Shown: positions 25,923 to 34,453 of the stretch, in pieces
Layout: each line of letters opens with the position of its first letter
How positions within the stretch are numbered: position 1 is the first letter of the stretch
From: CAVRXQ01 sp963725215
GTDB taxonomy: Bacteria; Actinomycetota; Acidimicrobiia; Acidimicrobiales; Bog-793
DNA length: 64,000 nucleotides
Assembly: GCA_963725215.1 (NCBI GenBank)
Contig: CAVRXQ010000007.1
Coordinates: 310,001-374,000, forward strand
Direction of reading: 5' to 3'
Notes under the pieces: model-generated
The model's database searches: none
Told to the model about the DNA's origin: nothing
Seen by the model: only the letters and a program-made list of their open reading frames with translations
Position numbers and translations under genes: made by a program

Positions 25923-28900
25923 TACATGTTCCGCCGGTATGCGCCGCCAATCTCGAACAGCGCCTCGGAGATCTCGCCCAGGGTCGCGTGACGGACGGTC
26001 TCCATGAGTTCGGTGAATACGTTGCCCCCTGACCTCGCGACCTCCTGGAGCTTCGCGATCGCGGCCGGTCTGTCGGCCTCGTGGCGCCGCTTGAAATCGG
26101 CCAGCCTTTCGAGCTGGCTCTTCCGTTCCTCTTCGGTGCCGCGGGCGAGCCGGAGCTCTTTTTCCGAGGCGTCTGGCGACTTGGAGACGAACGTGTTCAC
26201 GCCGACGATGGGAAGCGACCCGTCGTGCTTGCGGTGCTCGTAGTCGAGCGAGTCGTCCTGAATGCGACCGCGTTGATATCCGCTCTCCATCGCGCCGAGC
26301 ACGCCGCCGCGTTCTGAGAGCCGCTCGAGTTCTGTGAGGACCGCTTCTTCTACCAAGTCGGTGAGCTCCTCGATGATGAAGCTTCCCTGCAAGGGGTTCT
26401 CGTTCATCGTGAGACCCCACTCCTTGTTGATGATCATCTGGATCGCAAGTGCGCGCCGTACCGACTCGTCAGACGGCGTCGTGATGGCCTCGTCGTAGGC
26501 GTTCGTGTGCAGGCTGTTCGCGTTGTCGTAGATCGCGCAGAGCGCTTGGAGCGTCGTGCGGATGTCGTTGAACGCCATCTCCTGCGCGTGCAGCGAGCGA
26601 CCGGACGTCTGGATGTGGTACTTCAGCTTCTGTGAGCGCGCGTTCGCTCCGTAACGGTCGCGCATCGCGACCGCCCAGATCCTGCGGGCGACACGTCCGA
26701 TGACCGAGTACTCGGGGTCCATCCCGTTCGAGAAGAAGAACGACAGATTCCCCGCAAAGTCATCGATCGCCATCCCTCTAGCGAGGTAGGACTCGACATA
26801 GGTGAAACCGTTCGCCAACGTGAAGGCGAGCTGGGTGATCGGGTTCGCGCCAGCCTCTGCAATGTGATAGCCGGAGATCGAGACGGAATAGAAGTTCTTC
26901 ACCTTGTGGTCGATGAAGAACTGCTGAATGTCGGCCATCACGCCGAGAGAGAACTCTGTCGAGAAGATGCAGGTGTTCTGTCCCTGGTCCTCTTTCAAGA
27001 TGTCCGCCTGAACCGTGCCACGGACTCGATGCAGCGTCTGTTCTCTCACTTGGCGGAACTCCTCCGCGCTCAAGGGATGCCCGAGCTCGTTCGACCGCTT
27101 TTCTGCCCGCTGATCGATGGCGGCGTTGAAGAACATCGCGAGGATGGTCGGAGCGGGCCCGTTGATCGTCATCGACACTGACGTGTTCGGGGCGCATAGA
27201 TCGAAGCCTGCGTAGAGGTCCTTCATGTCGTCCAACGTGGCGACCGAAACCCCGGAGGTTCCGATCTTTCCGTAGATGTCCGGACGGATATCTGGGTCGC
27301 GCCCGTACAAAGTGACGGGGTCGAAGGCCGTCGAAAGCCTCGTCGCTGGCTGCCCGTCTGCAAGCAGGTGGAAGCGGCGGTTCGTGCGCTCGGGGTCCCC
27401 TTCGCCCGCGAACATCCGAGTCGGATCTTCCTCGTCGCGCTTGAACTCGAAGACGCCGGCTGTGTACGGGAAGCGCCCGGGGAGATTCTCCGAGCGCAGC
27501 CAGCGCAACATCTCGCCCTCGTCGGCGAAGCGCGGCAGCGCGACGCGCGGGATCTCGGTTCCAGAAAGCGACTTTCGCCGCGTCGGCACCTTGCGCGATC
27601 CCGACCGCGACTCCGCGGTGATCTCATCGGCGACATAGCGCGCTTTCACCGATGGCCATTCGTCGAGCAAGCGCCGGGAGACGTCGTCGAGCTCGAGTCC
27701 GTCACGGAGCGCTTCGAGGCCGGAAAGCTCGACTCCGCGCTCGGCGGCGAGCTTTTCTGTCTCAGAGATGTGCTGGCGCAAGCGCGCGGTCTCTGCCATC
27801 TCCCGGGTCGTCTCGTGGTACGCACGCACGGAGCTCGCGATCTCGGCGAGGTAGCTCTGGCGGTTCGAGGGGACGAGTGGCACCGTACGACTCGAACGTT
27901 TCGTCGCGACCGGATCGAGCACGCCGTCGATATGCGGCAGTCCACGCTCGAGGAGTGCTTCGCGCACCGCTTGATACAGCGCGGTCACGCCGTCGTCGTT
28001 GAAACGTGAAGCGATCGTCCCGAACACCGGTGCCTCATCGAAAGCGGACGCGCTTGAGCGGTGCGCCCGCGCCCACTGGCGGCTTACGTCGCGCAGCGCG
28101 TCCTCGCCGCCTCGTCGGTCGAATTTGTTGATCGCGATCAGATCCGCGAGGTCGACCATGTTGATCTTGTCGAGCTGGGAGGCCGCGCCATATTCGGGTG
28201 TCATCACGTACAGCGAGACGTCCGCCACGTCGACGATGGCCGACTCGCCCTGTCCGATCCCCGGGGTCTCGACGACGATCAGGTCGAAATCCGCGGCGCG
28301 ACAGGCGGCGGTGATCTCAGAGAACGCCCGCGGCAAGACGGCGTTTGCTTCGCGGGTGGCGAACGAACGAAAAAAGACCTGGGGCGAGTCGACAGCGTTC
28401 ATGCGGATGCGATCGCCGAGCAGTGCGCCACCCCCACGCCGGCGTGTCGGGTCGATGGCCAAGATCGCGATCCGCAGCTTGTCGGAAAGATCGTGGCGGA
28501 ACCTGCGAATCAGCTCGTCCGTGAGGGACGACTTCCCCGACCCACCGGTGCCGGTGATGCCGAGGACGGGGACGTGACGTTTGCCTGCCGCGGAGCGGAT
28601 TTCTTCGCGCGCGGCGGCGGGCGCGGCGTCGGCTTCGAGGGCGGTCAGGACCCGGGCGAGCGTGCGGGCCTCGCCGGCGAAAAGCCCGTCGAGGGAGGAG
28701 GGAAACTCGGCTGCGAGGTCGCGGTCGCACTCTTTGATCAGCTCGTTCACCATCGCCGGCAGTCCGAGGCGCTGGCCGTCTTGGGGCGAGAAGATGCGAG
28801 CCACCCCGTGCGCCTCGAGACGTTCGATCTCCGGCTCGACGATGACGCCGCCGCCGCCGCCGAAGACCCGTACATCGGGACGGCCGACCTCGTGCAGGCG

Positions 28901-29167
28901 GTCGACGAGGTATTCGAAGTACTCGACATGACCGCCCTGGTAGGCGCTCACCGCCACACCCTGGACGTCCTCGGCGACTGCGGCGCTCACGACCTCGTCA
29001 ACCGACCGGTTGTGCCCGAGGTGGATAACCTCCGCTCCTTGGTCCTGGAGAATGCGCCTCATGATGTTGATCGCCGCGTCGTGTCCGTCGAACAGACTCG
29101 CCGCGGTGACGAATCGGACGGGGTACCTCGGGCGGTGCAGCTGGGGCACAGGCTGCGCCAATTTCAT
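25922..29167 (-). CDS. icmF: fused isobutyryl-CoA mutase (IcmF)
   Basis: 1081 aa, close to the usual IcmF length. Domains in order: B12-binding (residues 15-150, DGHD at 27-30 with cobalt-ligand His29), MeaB-like G-protein chaperone (Walker A GTGGSGKSS near 206-214; VVETPGIGQGE; NKFDRRG), linker, and mutase TIM barrel (about 540-1081). TRMFAGEG places Phe where methylmalonyl-CoA mutase has Tyr, and KEDQGQNTCIFST places Gln in place of its Arg, both as in isobutyryl-CoA mutases. It interconverts isobutyryl-CoA and butyryl-CoA. ATG 29167 lacks a ribosome site, consistent with a leaderless transcript. Confidence 0.95.
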   Translation of the reverse strand: MKLAQPVPQLHRPRYPVRFVTAASLFDGHDAAINIMRRILQDQGAEVIHLGHNRSVDEVVSAAVAEDVQGVAVSAYQGGHVEYFEYLVDRLHEVGRPDVRVFGGGGGVIVEPEIERLEAHGVARIFSPQDGQRLGLPAMVNELIKECDRDLAAEFPSSLDGLFAGEARTLARVLTALEADAAPAAAREEIRSAAGKRHVPVLGITGTGGSGKSSLTDELIRRFRHDLSDKLRIAILAIDPTRRRGGGALLGDRIRMNAVDSPQVFFRSFATREANAVLPRAFSEITAACRAADFDLIVVETPGIGQGESAIVDVADVSLYVMTPEYGAASQLDKINMVDLADLIAINKFDRRGGEDALRDVSRQWARAHRSSASAFDEAPVFGTIASRFNDDGVTALYQAVREALLERGLPHIDGVLDPVATKRSSRTVPLVPSNRQSYLAEIASSVRAYHETTREMAETARLRQHISETEKLAAERGVELSGLEALRDGLELDDVSRRLLDEWPSVKARYVADEITAESRSGSRKVPTRRKSLSGTEIPRVALPRFADEGEMLRWLRSENLPGRFPYTAGVFEFKRDEEDPTRMFAGEGDPERTNRRFHLLADGQPATRLSTAFDPVTLYGRDPDIRPDIYGKIGTSGVSVATLDDMKDLYAGFDLCAPNTSVSMTINGPAPTILAMFFNAAIDQRAEKRSNELGHPLSAEEFRQVREQTLHRVRGTVQADILKEDQGQNTCIFSTEFSLGVMADIQQFFIDHKVKNFYSVSISGYHIAEAGANPITQLAFTLANGFTYVESYLARGMAIDDFAGNLSFFFSNGMDPEYSVIGRVARRIWAVAMRDRYGANARSQKLKYHIQTSGRSLHAQEMAFNDIRTTLQALCAIYDNANSLHTNAYDEAITTPSDESVRRALAIQMIINKEWGLTMNENPLQGSFIIEELTDLVEEAVLTELERLSERGGVLGAMESGYQRGRIQDDSLDYEHRKHDGSLPIVGVNTFVSKSPDASEKELRLARGTEEERKSQLERLADFKRRHEADRPAAIAKLQEVARSGGNVFTELMETVRHATLGEISEALFEIGGAYRRNM

Positions 29168-29190
29168 AGGACGCAATATAGTCGTACAAC
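29168..29190 (-). promoter_or_regulatory. icmF promoter with likely MarR operator
   Basis: On the minus strand TATATT (29180-29175) ends 7 bases before the icmF ATG at 29167, so transcription would begin at or next to the start codon (leaderless). Just upstream, GTCGTACAAC (29181-29190, plus strand) is a near-perfect inverted repeat with one mismatched pair. It is placed to be covered by the divergently encoded MarR regulator. No clear -35 is present. Confidence 0.4.
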
Positions 29191-29229
29191 CTAGTAATTG
29201 ATCCCGCAGCTCGCGAGGTGAACACGTCG

Positions 29230-29772
29230 ATGGCGATGAACCGGGAGCCTCCGAAGCTCCGCTTCGATCCGATCGCCGAAGCGCGCCGGCAGTGGGAGGC
29301 ACACGGCTGGCGCGATGCGGCGCCCGGGGTGGCCGCCGTGACGTCGATCATGCGGGCCCAGCAGGTCTTCCAGGCTCGGGTGGATGAGGCGCTCCGCCCG
29401 TTCGCGCTGACCTTCGCCCGTTACGAGCTCTTGATGGTGCTCTCATTCAGCCGCGAGGGGGCGATGCCCCTCTCGAAGCTCGGCGACCGACTGCAGGTCC
29501 ACCCGACGAGCATTACGAACGCGGTCGACCGTCTCGAGGCCCAAGGGTTGATCCGTCGACGCCCTCACGAGTCCGATCGGCGGATGACGATCGCCGAGCT
29601 GTTGCCCGAAGGTCGCGAGCGGGCGAAGGGGGCGACGACGGCGCTGAACGCCGCAGTCTTCGAGGAACCCGGGCTCGGCCGCGGAGATCTCGAGAAGCTG
29701 TTCGAGCTGCTTCGCGATTTGCGGATCGCAGTCGGCGATTTCGCGCCTGAAAGCACGTTGACGAATCTCTGA
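29230..29772 (+). CDS. MarR-family transcriptional regulator
   Basis: 180 aa from ATG 29230; GTG 29218 is an alternative. The winged helix is clear: LTFARYELLMVLSFSREGAMPLSKLGDRLQVHPTSITNAVDRLEAQGLIRRRPHESDRRMT, with the recognition helix HPTSITNAVDRLE and the wing Asp-Arg pair. A preceding REGAMPLS and an N-terminal helix give the dimer interface. It is divergent from icmF with a 62-bp gap, and probably controls icmF and itself in response to an acyl-CoA or acid (inference). GAGGTG at 29215-29220 serves ATG 29230. Confidence 0.88.
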   Translation: MAMNREPPKLRFDPIAEARRQWEAHGWRDAAPGVAAVTSIMRAQQVFQARVDEALRPFALTFARYELLMVLSFSREGAMPLSKLGDRLQVHPTSITNAVDRLEAQGLIRRRPHESDRRMTIAELLPEGRERAKGATTALNAAVFEEPGLGRGDLEKLFELLRDLRIAVGDFAPESTLTNL

Positions 29773-29887
29773 ACCGGTCCGTTGAGGACCGTTCCGCCGT
29801 GCCAATCCGATTCGCGGAGCATTCAAGTGCACGTCTGTTGGGCTTCTCGATGTGCCGCAGTGCACTTGCTCCGGTAACTTGCCTGCG

Positions 29888-30682
29888 ATGACCGCCTCAA
29901 GCGACGCGTCGGGCGGGACTTTCGTGCAGCTCGATCGCGACGGAGAGATCGCGATCATCCGACTCGATCGACCGAAGGTCAACGCGCTCTCGATCGAGGT
30001 GCTCGACCAGCTCGCCGAAATTGTGGGGCGTCTCGCCGACGAGCCGCCGGGAGGGGTCGTCGTCTGGGGAGGCGATCGGATTTTCGCCGCTGGCGCCGAC
30101 GTCGGCGAGTTCCTCGATCCTGACAGCGGCGATGCGTTGATCCGGGCGTTCACCCGGGCCTTCGACGGGCTCGCGGCGTTGCCGCGGGCGACCGTGGCCG
30201 CGATCAGCGGCTACGCGCTCGGAGGAGGTTGCGAGCTCGCCTTGGCGTGCGATTTCCGTTTCGCGACGACGACGGCGAAGCTCGGCCAACCCGAGATCCT
30301 GCTCGGGTTGCTCCCGGGCGCCGGCGGCACTCAGCGCTTGGCGCGACTCGTCGGACCGGCGAAAACGAAGGATCTCATTTTCTCCGGGCGACACGTCGCA
30401 GCGGACGAGGCGCTTCGCATCGGCCTCGTCGATCGTGTCGTCGAGCCTGATGCGCTTTTGACGGCAGCCGTCGACTACGCGCGCCAACTCTCGACCGGCG
30501 CGTTGCTCGCGCAGAGCCTCGCAAAACGGGCGATCGACGCCGCGGCAGAGATGCCTTTGTCCGAAGGCCTCGCGCTCGAGCGCGAATTGTTCGCTCGGGC
30601 GATGCGATCGAACGACGCGCAGCACGGGATTCGGTCGTTTCTCGACCAAGGTCCCGGCCACGCTCGTTTCACCGGAACCTAG
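29888..30682 (+). CDS. enoyl-CoA hydratase/isomerase family protein
   Basis: 264 aa from ATG 29888. Crotonase fold with oxyanion-hole AAGADVGEF and ISGYALGGGCELALACDFR, plus LGQPEILLGLLPGAGGTQRL, which holds the second catalytic-type Glu. Both glutamates used for hydration are present. It should hydrate trans-2-enoyl-CoA in beta-oxidation. It lies 31 bp upstream of etfB on the same strand, probably one operon. The frame opens at 29852, but the first residues there are atypical. Confidence 0.92.
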   Translation: MTASSDASGGTFVQLDRDGEIAIIRLDRPKVNALSIEVLDQLAEIVGRLADEPPGGVVVWGGDRIFAAGADVGEFLDPDSGDALIRAFTRAFDGLAALPRATVAAISGYALGGGCELALACDFRFATTTAKLGQPEILLGLLPGAGGTQRLARLVGPAKTKDLIFSGRHVAADEALRIGLVDRVVEPDALLTAAVDYARQLSTGALLAQSLAKRAIDAAAEMPLSEGLALERELFARAMRSNDAQHGIRSFLDQGPGHARFTGT

Positions 30683-30713
30683 GCGTCGTGACGGACGATT
30701 TCGGTAGGCCGAA

Positions 30714-31493
30714 GTGAAGATTGCCGTCTGCGTGAAGCAGATCCCGGATCCCGAAGAGCCGGTTGATTACGACGTGTTGTCCCACACCGTCGTTCGTGAG
30801 GGGGACCTCGTCTTTGACGATTCTGATGCGTACGGCGTCGAGATGGCGCTACGTCTCGCGGCCCAGTCGGGCGGAGCGGAGGTCACCTTGATCTCGATGG
30901 CTCCGAACGGACAGACGTCGGGCCTAAGAGGGGCGCTTGCGATGGGCGCGGAGAGCGCGGTGCTCGTCTCGGACCCGGCTCTCGGCGGCTCGGACGCGCT
31001 CTCGACCGCCAAGGTGCTGGCGGCCGCCGTCTCTCGCGTCGGCGCGGATCTCGTCGTCGCGGCGACGGAATCGACCGATGGCTACACCGGCACCGTGCCG
31101 GTGCAGATCGCGGAGATCCTCGGGTTTCCCGCGTTGAGCTACGTGCGGAAGGTGGAACTCGACGGGAACACCTTGAAAGCGGAGCGTCAGGCGGCCGAAG
31201 GCTTCGACGAGGTCGCCTGCGCGCTGCCTGCGGTGATCACCGTGACCGCAGGAGTTGTCGAAGTGCGCTACCCCACGTTCAAGGGGATCATGAGCGCGCG
31301 CAGCAAGCCTGTCGAGACGTTGTCGCTTTCTGATCTCGGGATCGACTCGTCGAGCGTTGGCGCGACGGGCGCAAGACAAGAGGTCGTGTCGGTCGAGGAG
31401 GCACCGAGCCGCGCTTCGGGGAAGATCCTCGAAGACGCGTCAGACCCCAGCGCGGAGATCGTCGCTTGCCTCAAGAGCTGGAAGGTGCTCTGA
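30714..31493 (+). CDS. etfB: electron transfer flavoprotein beta subunit
   Basis: 259 aa. MKIAVCVKQIPDPEEP at the N-terminus and VVAATESTDGYTGTVPVQIAEILGFP, the AMP-binding signature, identify the subunit. It forms a dimer with EtfA and takes electrons from acyl-CoA dehydrogenases. GTG 30714 is the start. The alpha gene begins 1 bp after its stop, so the pair is co-translated. Two acyl-CoA dehydrogenases and an EtfD-like quinone-linked enzyme encoded nearby are the likely partners. Confidence 0.95.
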   Translation: MKIAVCVKQIPDPEEPVDYDVLSHTVVREGDLVFDDSDAYGVEMALRLAAQSGGAEVTLISMAPNGQTSGLRGALAMGAESAVLVSDPALGGSDALSTAKVLAAAVSRVGADLVVAATESTDGYTGTVPVQIAEILGFPALSYVRKVELDGNTLKAERQAAEGFDEVACALPAVITVTAGVVEVRYPTFKGIMSARSKPVETLSLSDLGIDSSSVGATGARQEVVSVEEAPSRASGKILEDASDPSAEIVACLKSWKVL

Positions 31494-31494
31494 C

Positions 31495-32481
31495 GTGCCG
31501 GAGACGTTGAACGAAGCGTGGGTGGTCGTCGAACAGCGCGACGGCCGCGTACGCAGCGAGTCTCGAGAGATCGTCTCGGAGGCGGCGCGTCTAGCGGGTT
31601 CGGTCACCGCGTTCGTGTGGGGCAACGGGTCGAACGACGTCGTATCGGACCTCGGCTCGCTCGGCGCGACGCGATGTTGCGTCGTCGGAGGAAACGCAAC
31701 ATCTCTTAGCGCTCGACGCATCGCAGACGCGATGGCAATTCGGGCGCAGAGCGTTGGACTTCCGGATGCCCTCCTCGCGCCGATGAGCTACGACGGCCGC
31801 GACATCTGCGCGCACCTGTCGGTGATGATCGATCGTCCGGTCATCTCGAACGTCGTCGGCCTCGATCTCGTCGAAGGGGCGCTCGTTTCGCGTCACGAGA
31901 TCTTGGGAGGAACAGAGATCGCTCGCGCCCGCGTCACTGACGGCGGGCCTGGCATTTTCCTTGGGCGCGCGAAGTCCTTTGCCGTGGCCGAAGGTGCTGC
32001 GAACGCCCCCGAGGTCATCGCGCTCGACGTCCCGCCTTCCGGGAACGGCGACCGGGTCGAGGTTCTCGCGCACCACAGCGAAGAGCGATCGGGACCGCAA
32101 CTCGACGAGGCAGCCATCGTCGTGTCCGGCGGGCGCGGGCTCGGCGATCCTGAGCGCTACCGGCTGATCGAAGAGCTCGCCGCCTTGCTTGGCGGGGCGC
32201 CTGGAGCCTCGCGCGCGATCGTCGACGCGGGATGGGTGCCGTACTCCCATCAGGTCGGCCAGACCGGCAAGACCGTGAAACCAGAGGTCTACCTCGCCTT
32301 CGGGATCTCCGGAGCGATGCAACACCTCGTCGGGATGAAAGGCGCGAAACACATCGTCGCGGTAAATAAGGACGCCAGTGCGCCGATCTTCGGGCTCGCC
32401 GATCTCGGCGTCGTCGCAGATGTCAACGAGGTGCTGCCGGCGCTGATCGAGACGTTGCGAAGAGAACGCGCGAGTGAATGA
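31495..32481 (+). CDS. etfA: electron transfer flavoprotein alpha subunit
   Basis: 328 aa from GTG 31495, immediately after etfB. The N-terminal half is the AANH-like fold. The C-terminal FAD domain has VVSGGRGLGDPERYRLIEEL, ASRAIVDAGWVPYSHQVGQTGKTVKPEVYLAFGISGAMQHLVGM and VAVNKDASAPIF, all of the ETF alpha signature. It carries the redox FAD that passes electrons to the membrane acceptor. A GGCGC/GCGCC hairpin at 32483-32501 follows but has no T run. Confidence 0.95.
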   Translation: MPETLNEAWVVVEQRDGRVRSESREIVSEAARLAGSVTAFVWGNGSNDVVSDLGSLGATRCCVVGGNATSLSARRIADAMAIRAQSVGLPDALLAPMSYDGRDICAHLSVMIDRPVISNVVGLDLVEGALVSRHEILGGTEIARARVTDGGPGIFLGRAKSFAVAEGAANAPEVIALDVPPSGNGDRVEVLAHHSEERSGPQLDEAAIVVSGGRGLGDPERYRLIEELAALLGGAPGASRAIVDAGWVPYSHQVGQTGKTVKPEVYLAFGISGAMQHLVGMKGAKHIVAVNKDASAPIFGLADLGVVADVNEVLPALIETLRRERASE

Positions 32482-32617
32482 CCGGCGCTCGTAACGCGCC
32501 GATCCCTCGAATGCCTGCTCGCTACAGTTGGGCACCCGCGTCGGAGTTCAGCTCCCCGAGCGAGTGTGACGCCCGCCGTGGAGCGACTTTCGCCGCGGAG
32601 GGAAGCGAGACCGTCTG

Positions 32618-34444
32618 ATGCCCGGGATGGGAAATGGCCTGCGGGCCAACAATCCATTCATCGTTTCGGCGTTCGAGTCAGCCCTGTTACGACAGGCGCT
32701 CGTGGTCGCGCTGATTCTCGTTTTGCTGGCGATCGCATGGAGATTCCTCCGTGAAACGCGACTTCGCCACGCCGGAGGCGCCGCGAACGGATACTCGGAC
32801 GATCTCGGCCCAGAACCCGCCGCGCGTCGCGTACTGCGATTCGGCTTTGCGTTGTTGTGGCTGCTCGACGGCTTCTTGCAGATGCAGCCCGACATGCCGC
32901 TCGGCATGGCGTCGAACGTCGTGCACCCAGCTGCGGCGACGTCACCGGCGTGGGTCCGGCACCTCGTGAACTTCGGCGTCACTACGTGGAACAACCATCC
33001 GATCCAGGCCGCCACGTCCGCAGTGTGGATCCAGCTCGGGATCGGAGCGCTGCTGCTCGTCGCTCCGCGCGGGAGGTGGTCGCGCCTCGCCGGCCTGGTG
33101 AGTGCGGGTTGGGGACTCGTCGTCTGGGCGTTCGGTGAAGCTTTCGGCCAGATCTTCGCGCCAGGCGCATCCTGGCTGTTCGGCGCACCCGGCGCCGTTC
33201 TCGTCTACGTCCTGGCGGGAGCGCTGATCGCGCTGCCCGAGAGCGTTTTTTCGCGCCGGCTGTTCGTACAAGGCTGGATTCGGCTCGCCGGGATTTACCT
33301 CCTCGGAATGGCGCTCCTCCAGGCATGGCCCGGCCGCGGGTTCTGGGTCGGCGCGGCGACAACGCACCATGCGACGACCGGCGCGCTCGAAACGATGGCG
33401 CGACAGATGTCGACGACGCCACAGCCAGGGCTGTTCTCCCGGCTCGTCGCAGATTTCGGCCAATTCGACGCGCACAACGCCTTCGCGGTGAACCTCTTCG
33501 TTGTCGTCGTGCTGGCGGCCGTTGGCCTGGTGTTCGTGAGTGGGTTTCGCCGACTGTTGCTCCCGGCAGTGGTGGTGTTCGGGGTCCTTTCCTTGACGGC
33601 GTGGGTCTTCGCGCAAGACCTCGGGTTTTTCGGAGGCGTCGGGACCGACCCGAACAGCATGATTCCGACGGCGGTCGTCGTTGTCGCCGCATACCTTGCG
33701 GTGACCCGCGTCCCCTCGAGGGTCGAAGCCGAAGCACCGACTCGGGTCGCTCAGCAGCTTTCGTGGCGCGAGCGGATCAGCCCCGCCTACGCCATGCGGG
33801 CGCTAGGCACGCTCGGCGCGTTCGGTGTCGTGTTGCTTGGCGCGGCACCGATGGCGGTCGCGTCGACGAGTTCCCAGGCCGACCCGATCATCGCCCGCGC
33901 AGTCGCCGGGTCACCCGATTTCGTCAACGAAGTCGCGCCCGAGTTCCGGCTCACCGATCAGTCGGGCCGTTCGGTCGCCTTGAAATCGCTGCGTGGTCGT
34001 GTCGTCGTCCTCACGTTCCTCGACCCCGTGTGCACCTCGGACTGCCCACTGATCGCGCAGGAGATGCGAGCCGCCGACCAAATGCTCGGCCGTGAGGCAC
34101 AAAGAGCGGAGTTCGTGGCCGTCGTCGCCAATCCCGTCTTCCATTCCGTCACTGACGTGGATGCTTTCGACGCGCAAGAGGCCCTCACGCACCTTTCGAA
34201 CTGGCGCTACCTCACGGGGTCCGTCGCGCAACTGAGGAAGGTCTGGAACGACTACGGCATCCAGGCCGTCGTCGAACCAGGCGGAGCGATGATCGGGCAT
34301 ACGGATCTTTTCTATGTGATCGACGCAGCGGGACACACCCGCTACGTGCTGAATTCAGACCCGGGACCGGGCAACTCATCGTCGAGGTCGTCGTTCGCGC
34401 TTCTGCTCTCCGCCGAGGTGCGCGCGCTGTTGTCGTCGAGCTGA
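32618..34444 (+). CDS. polytopic membrane protein fused to a SCO1/SenC-like thioredoxin domain
   Basis: 608 aa. The N-terminal two thirds (1-415) has about 9-10 helices with a His-containing loop (TTHHATTG near 250). The C-terminal domain (430-608) is SCO1-like: PEFRLTDQSG, then FLDPVCTSDCPL with C472xxxC476 and the copper-type His560 in GHTDLFYVID. SCO proteins deliver copper to the CuA site of cytochrome oxidase on the outer face. Fused to a membrane part, this may be an anchored copper or thiol-redox protein. The membrane part resembles DoxX-like or uncharacterised proteins only loosely. ATG 32618; GTG or later starts cannot be excluded. Confidence 0.75.
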   Translation: MPGMGNGLRANNPFIVSAFESALLRQALVVALILVLLAIAWRFLRETRLRHAGGAANGYSDDLGPEPAARRVLRFGFALLWLLDGFLQMQPDMPLGMASNVVHPAAATSPAWVRHLVNFGVTTWNNHPIQAATSAVWIQLGIGALLLVAPRGRWSRLAGLVSAGWGLVVWAFGEAFGQIFAPGASWLFGAPGAVLVYVLAGALIALPESVFSRRLFVQGWIRLAGIYLLGMALLQAWPGRGFWVGAATTHHATTGALETMARQMSTTPQPGLFSRLVADFGQFDAHNAFAVNLFVVVVLAAVGLVFVSGFRRLLLPAVVVFGVLSLTAWVFAQDLGFFGGVGTDPNSMIPTAVVVVAAYLAVTRVPSRVEAEAPTRVAQQLSWRERISPAYAMRALGTLGAFGVVLLGAAPMAVASTSSQADPIIARAVAGSPDFVNEVAPEFRLTDQSGRSVALKSLRGRVVVLTFLDPVCTSDCPLIAQEMRAADQMLGREAQRAEFVAVVANPVFHSVTDVDAFDAQEALTHLSNWRYLTGSVAQLRKVWNDYGIQAVVEPGGAMIGHTDLFYVIDAAGHTRYVLNSDPGPGNSSSRSSFALLLSAEVRALLSSS

Positions 34445-34453
34445 GTTTTCGCG

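Noticed and set aside
24019..25950. 643-codon antisense frame opposite the FadE5-like gene
   Set aside because: Arg/Gly-rich, no domain, fully overlaps a well-supported dehydrogenase; typical shadow of high-GC codon use.
32483..32501. GGCGC/GCGCC hairpin after etfA as a terminator
   Set aside because: Short stem, no T run, and such repeats arise by chance in GC-rich DNA.
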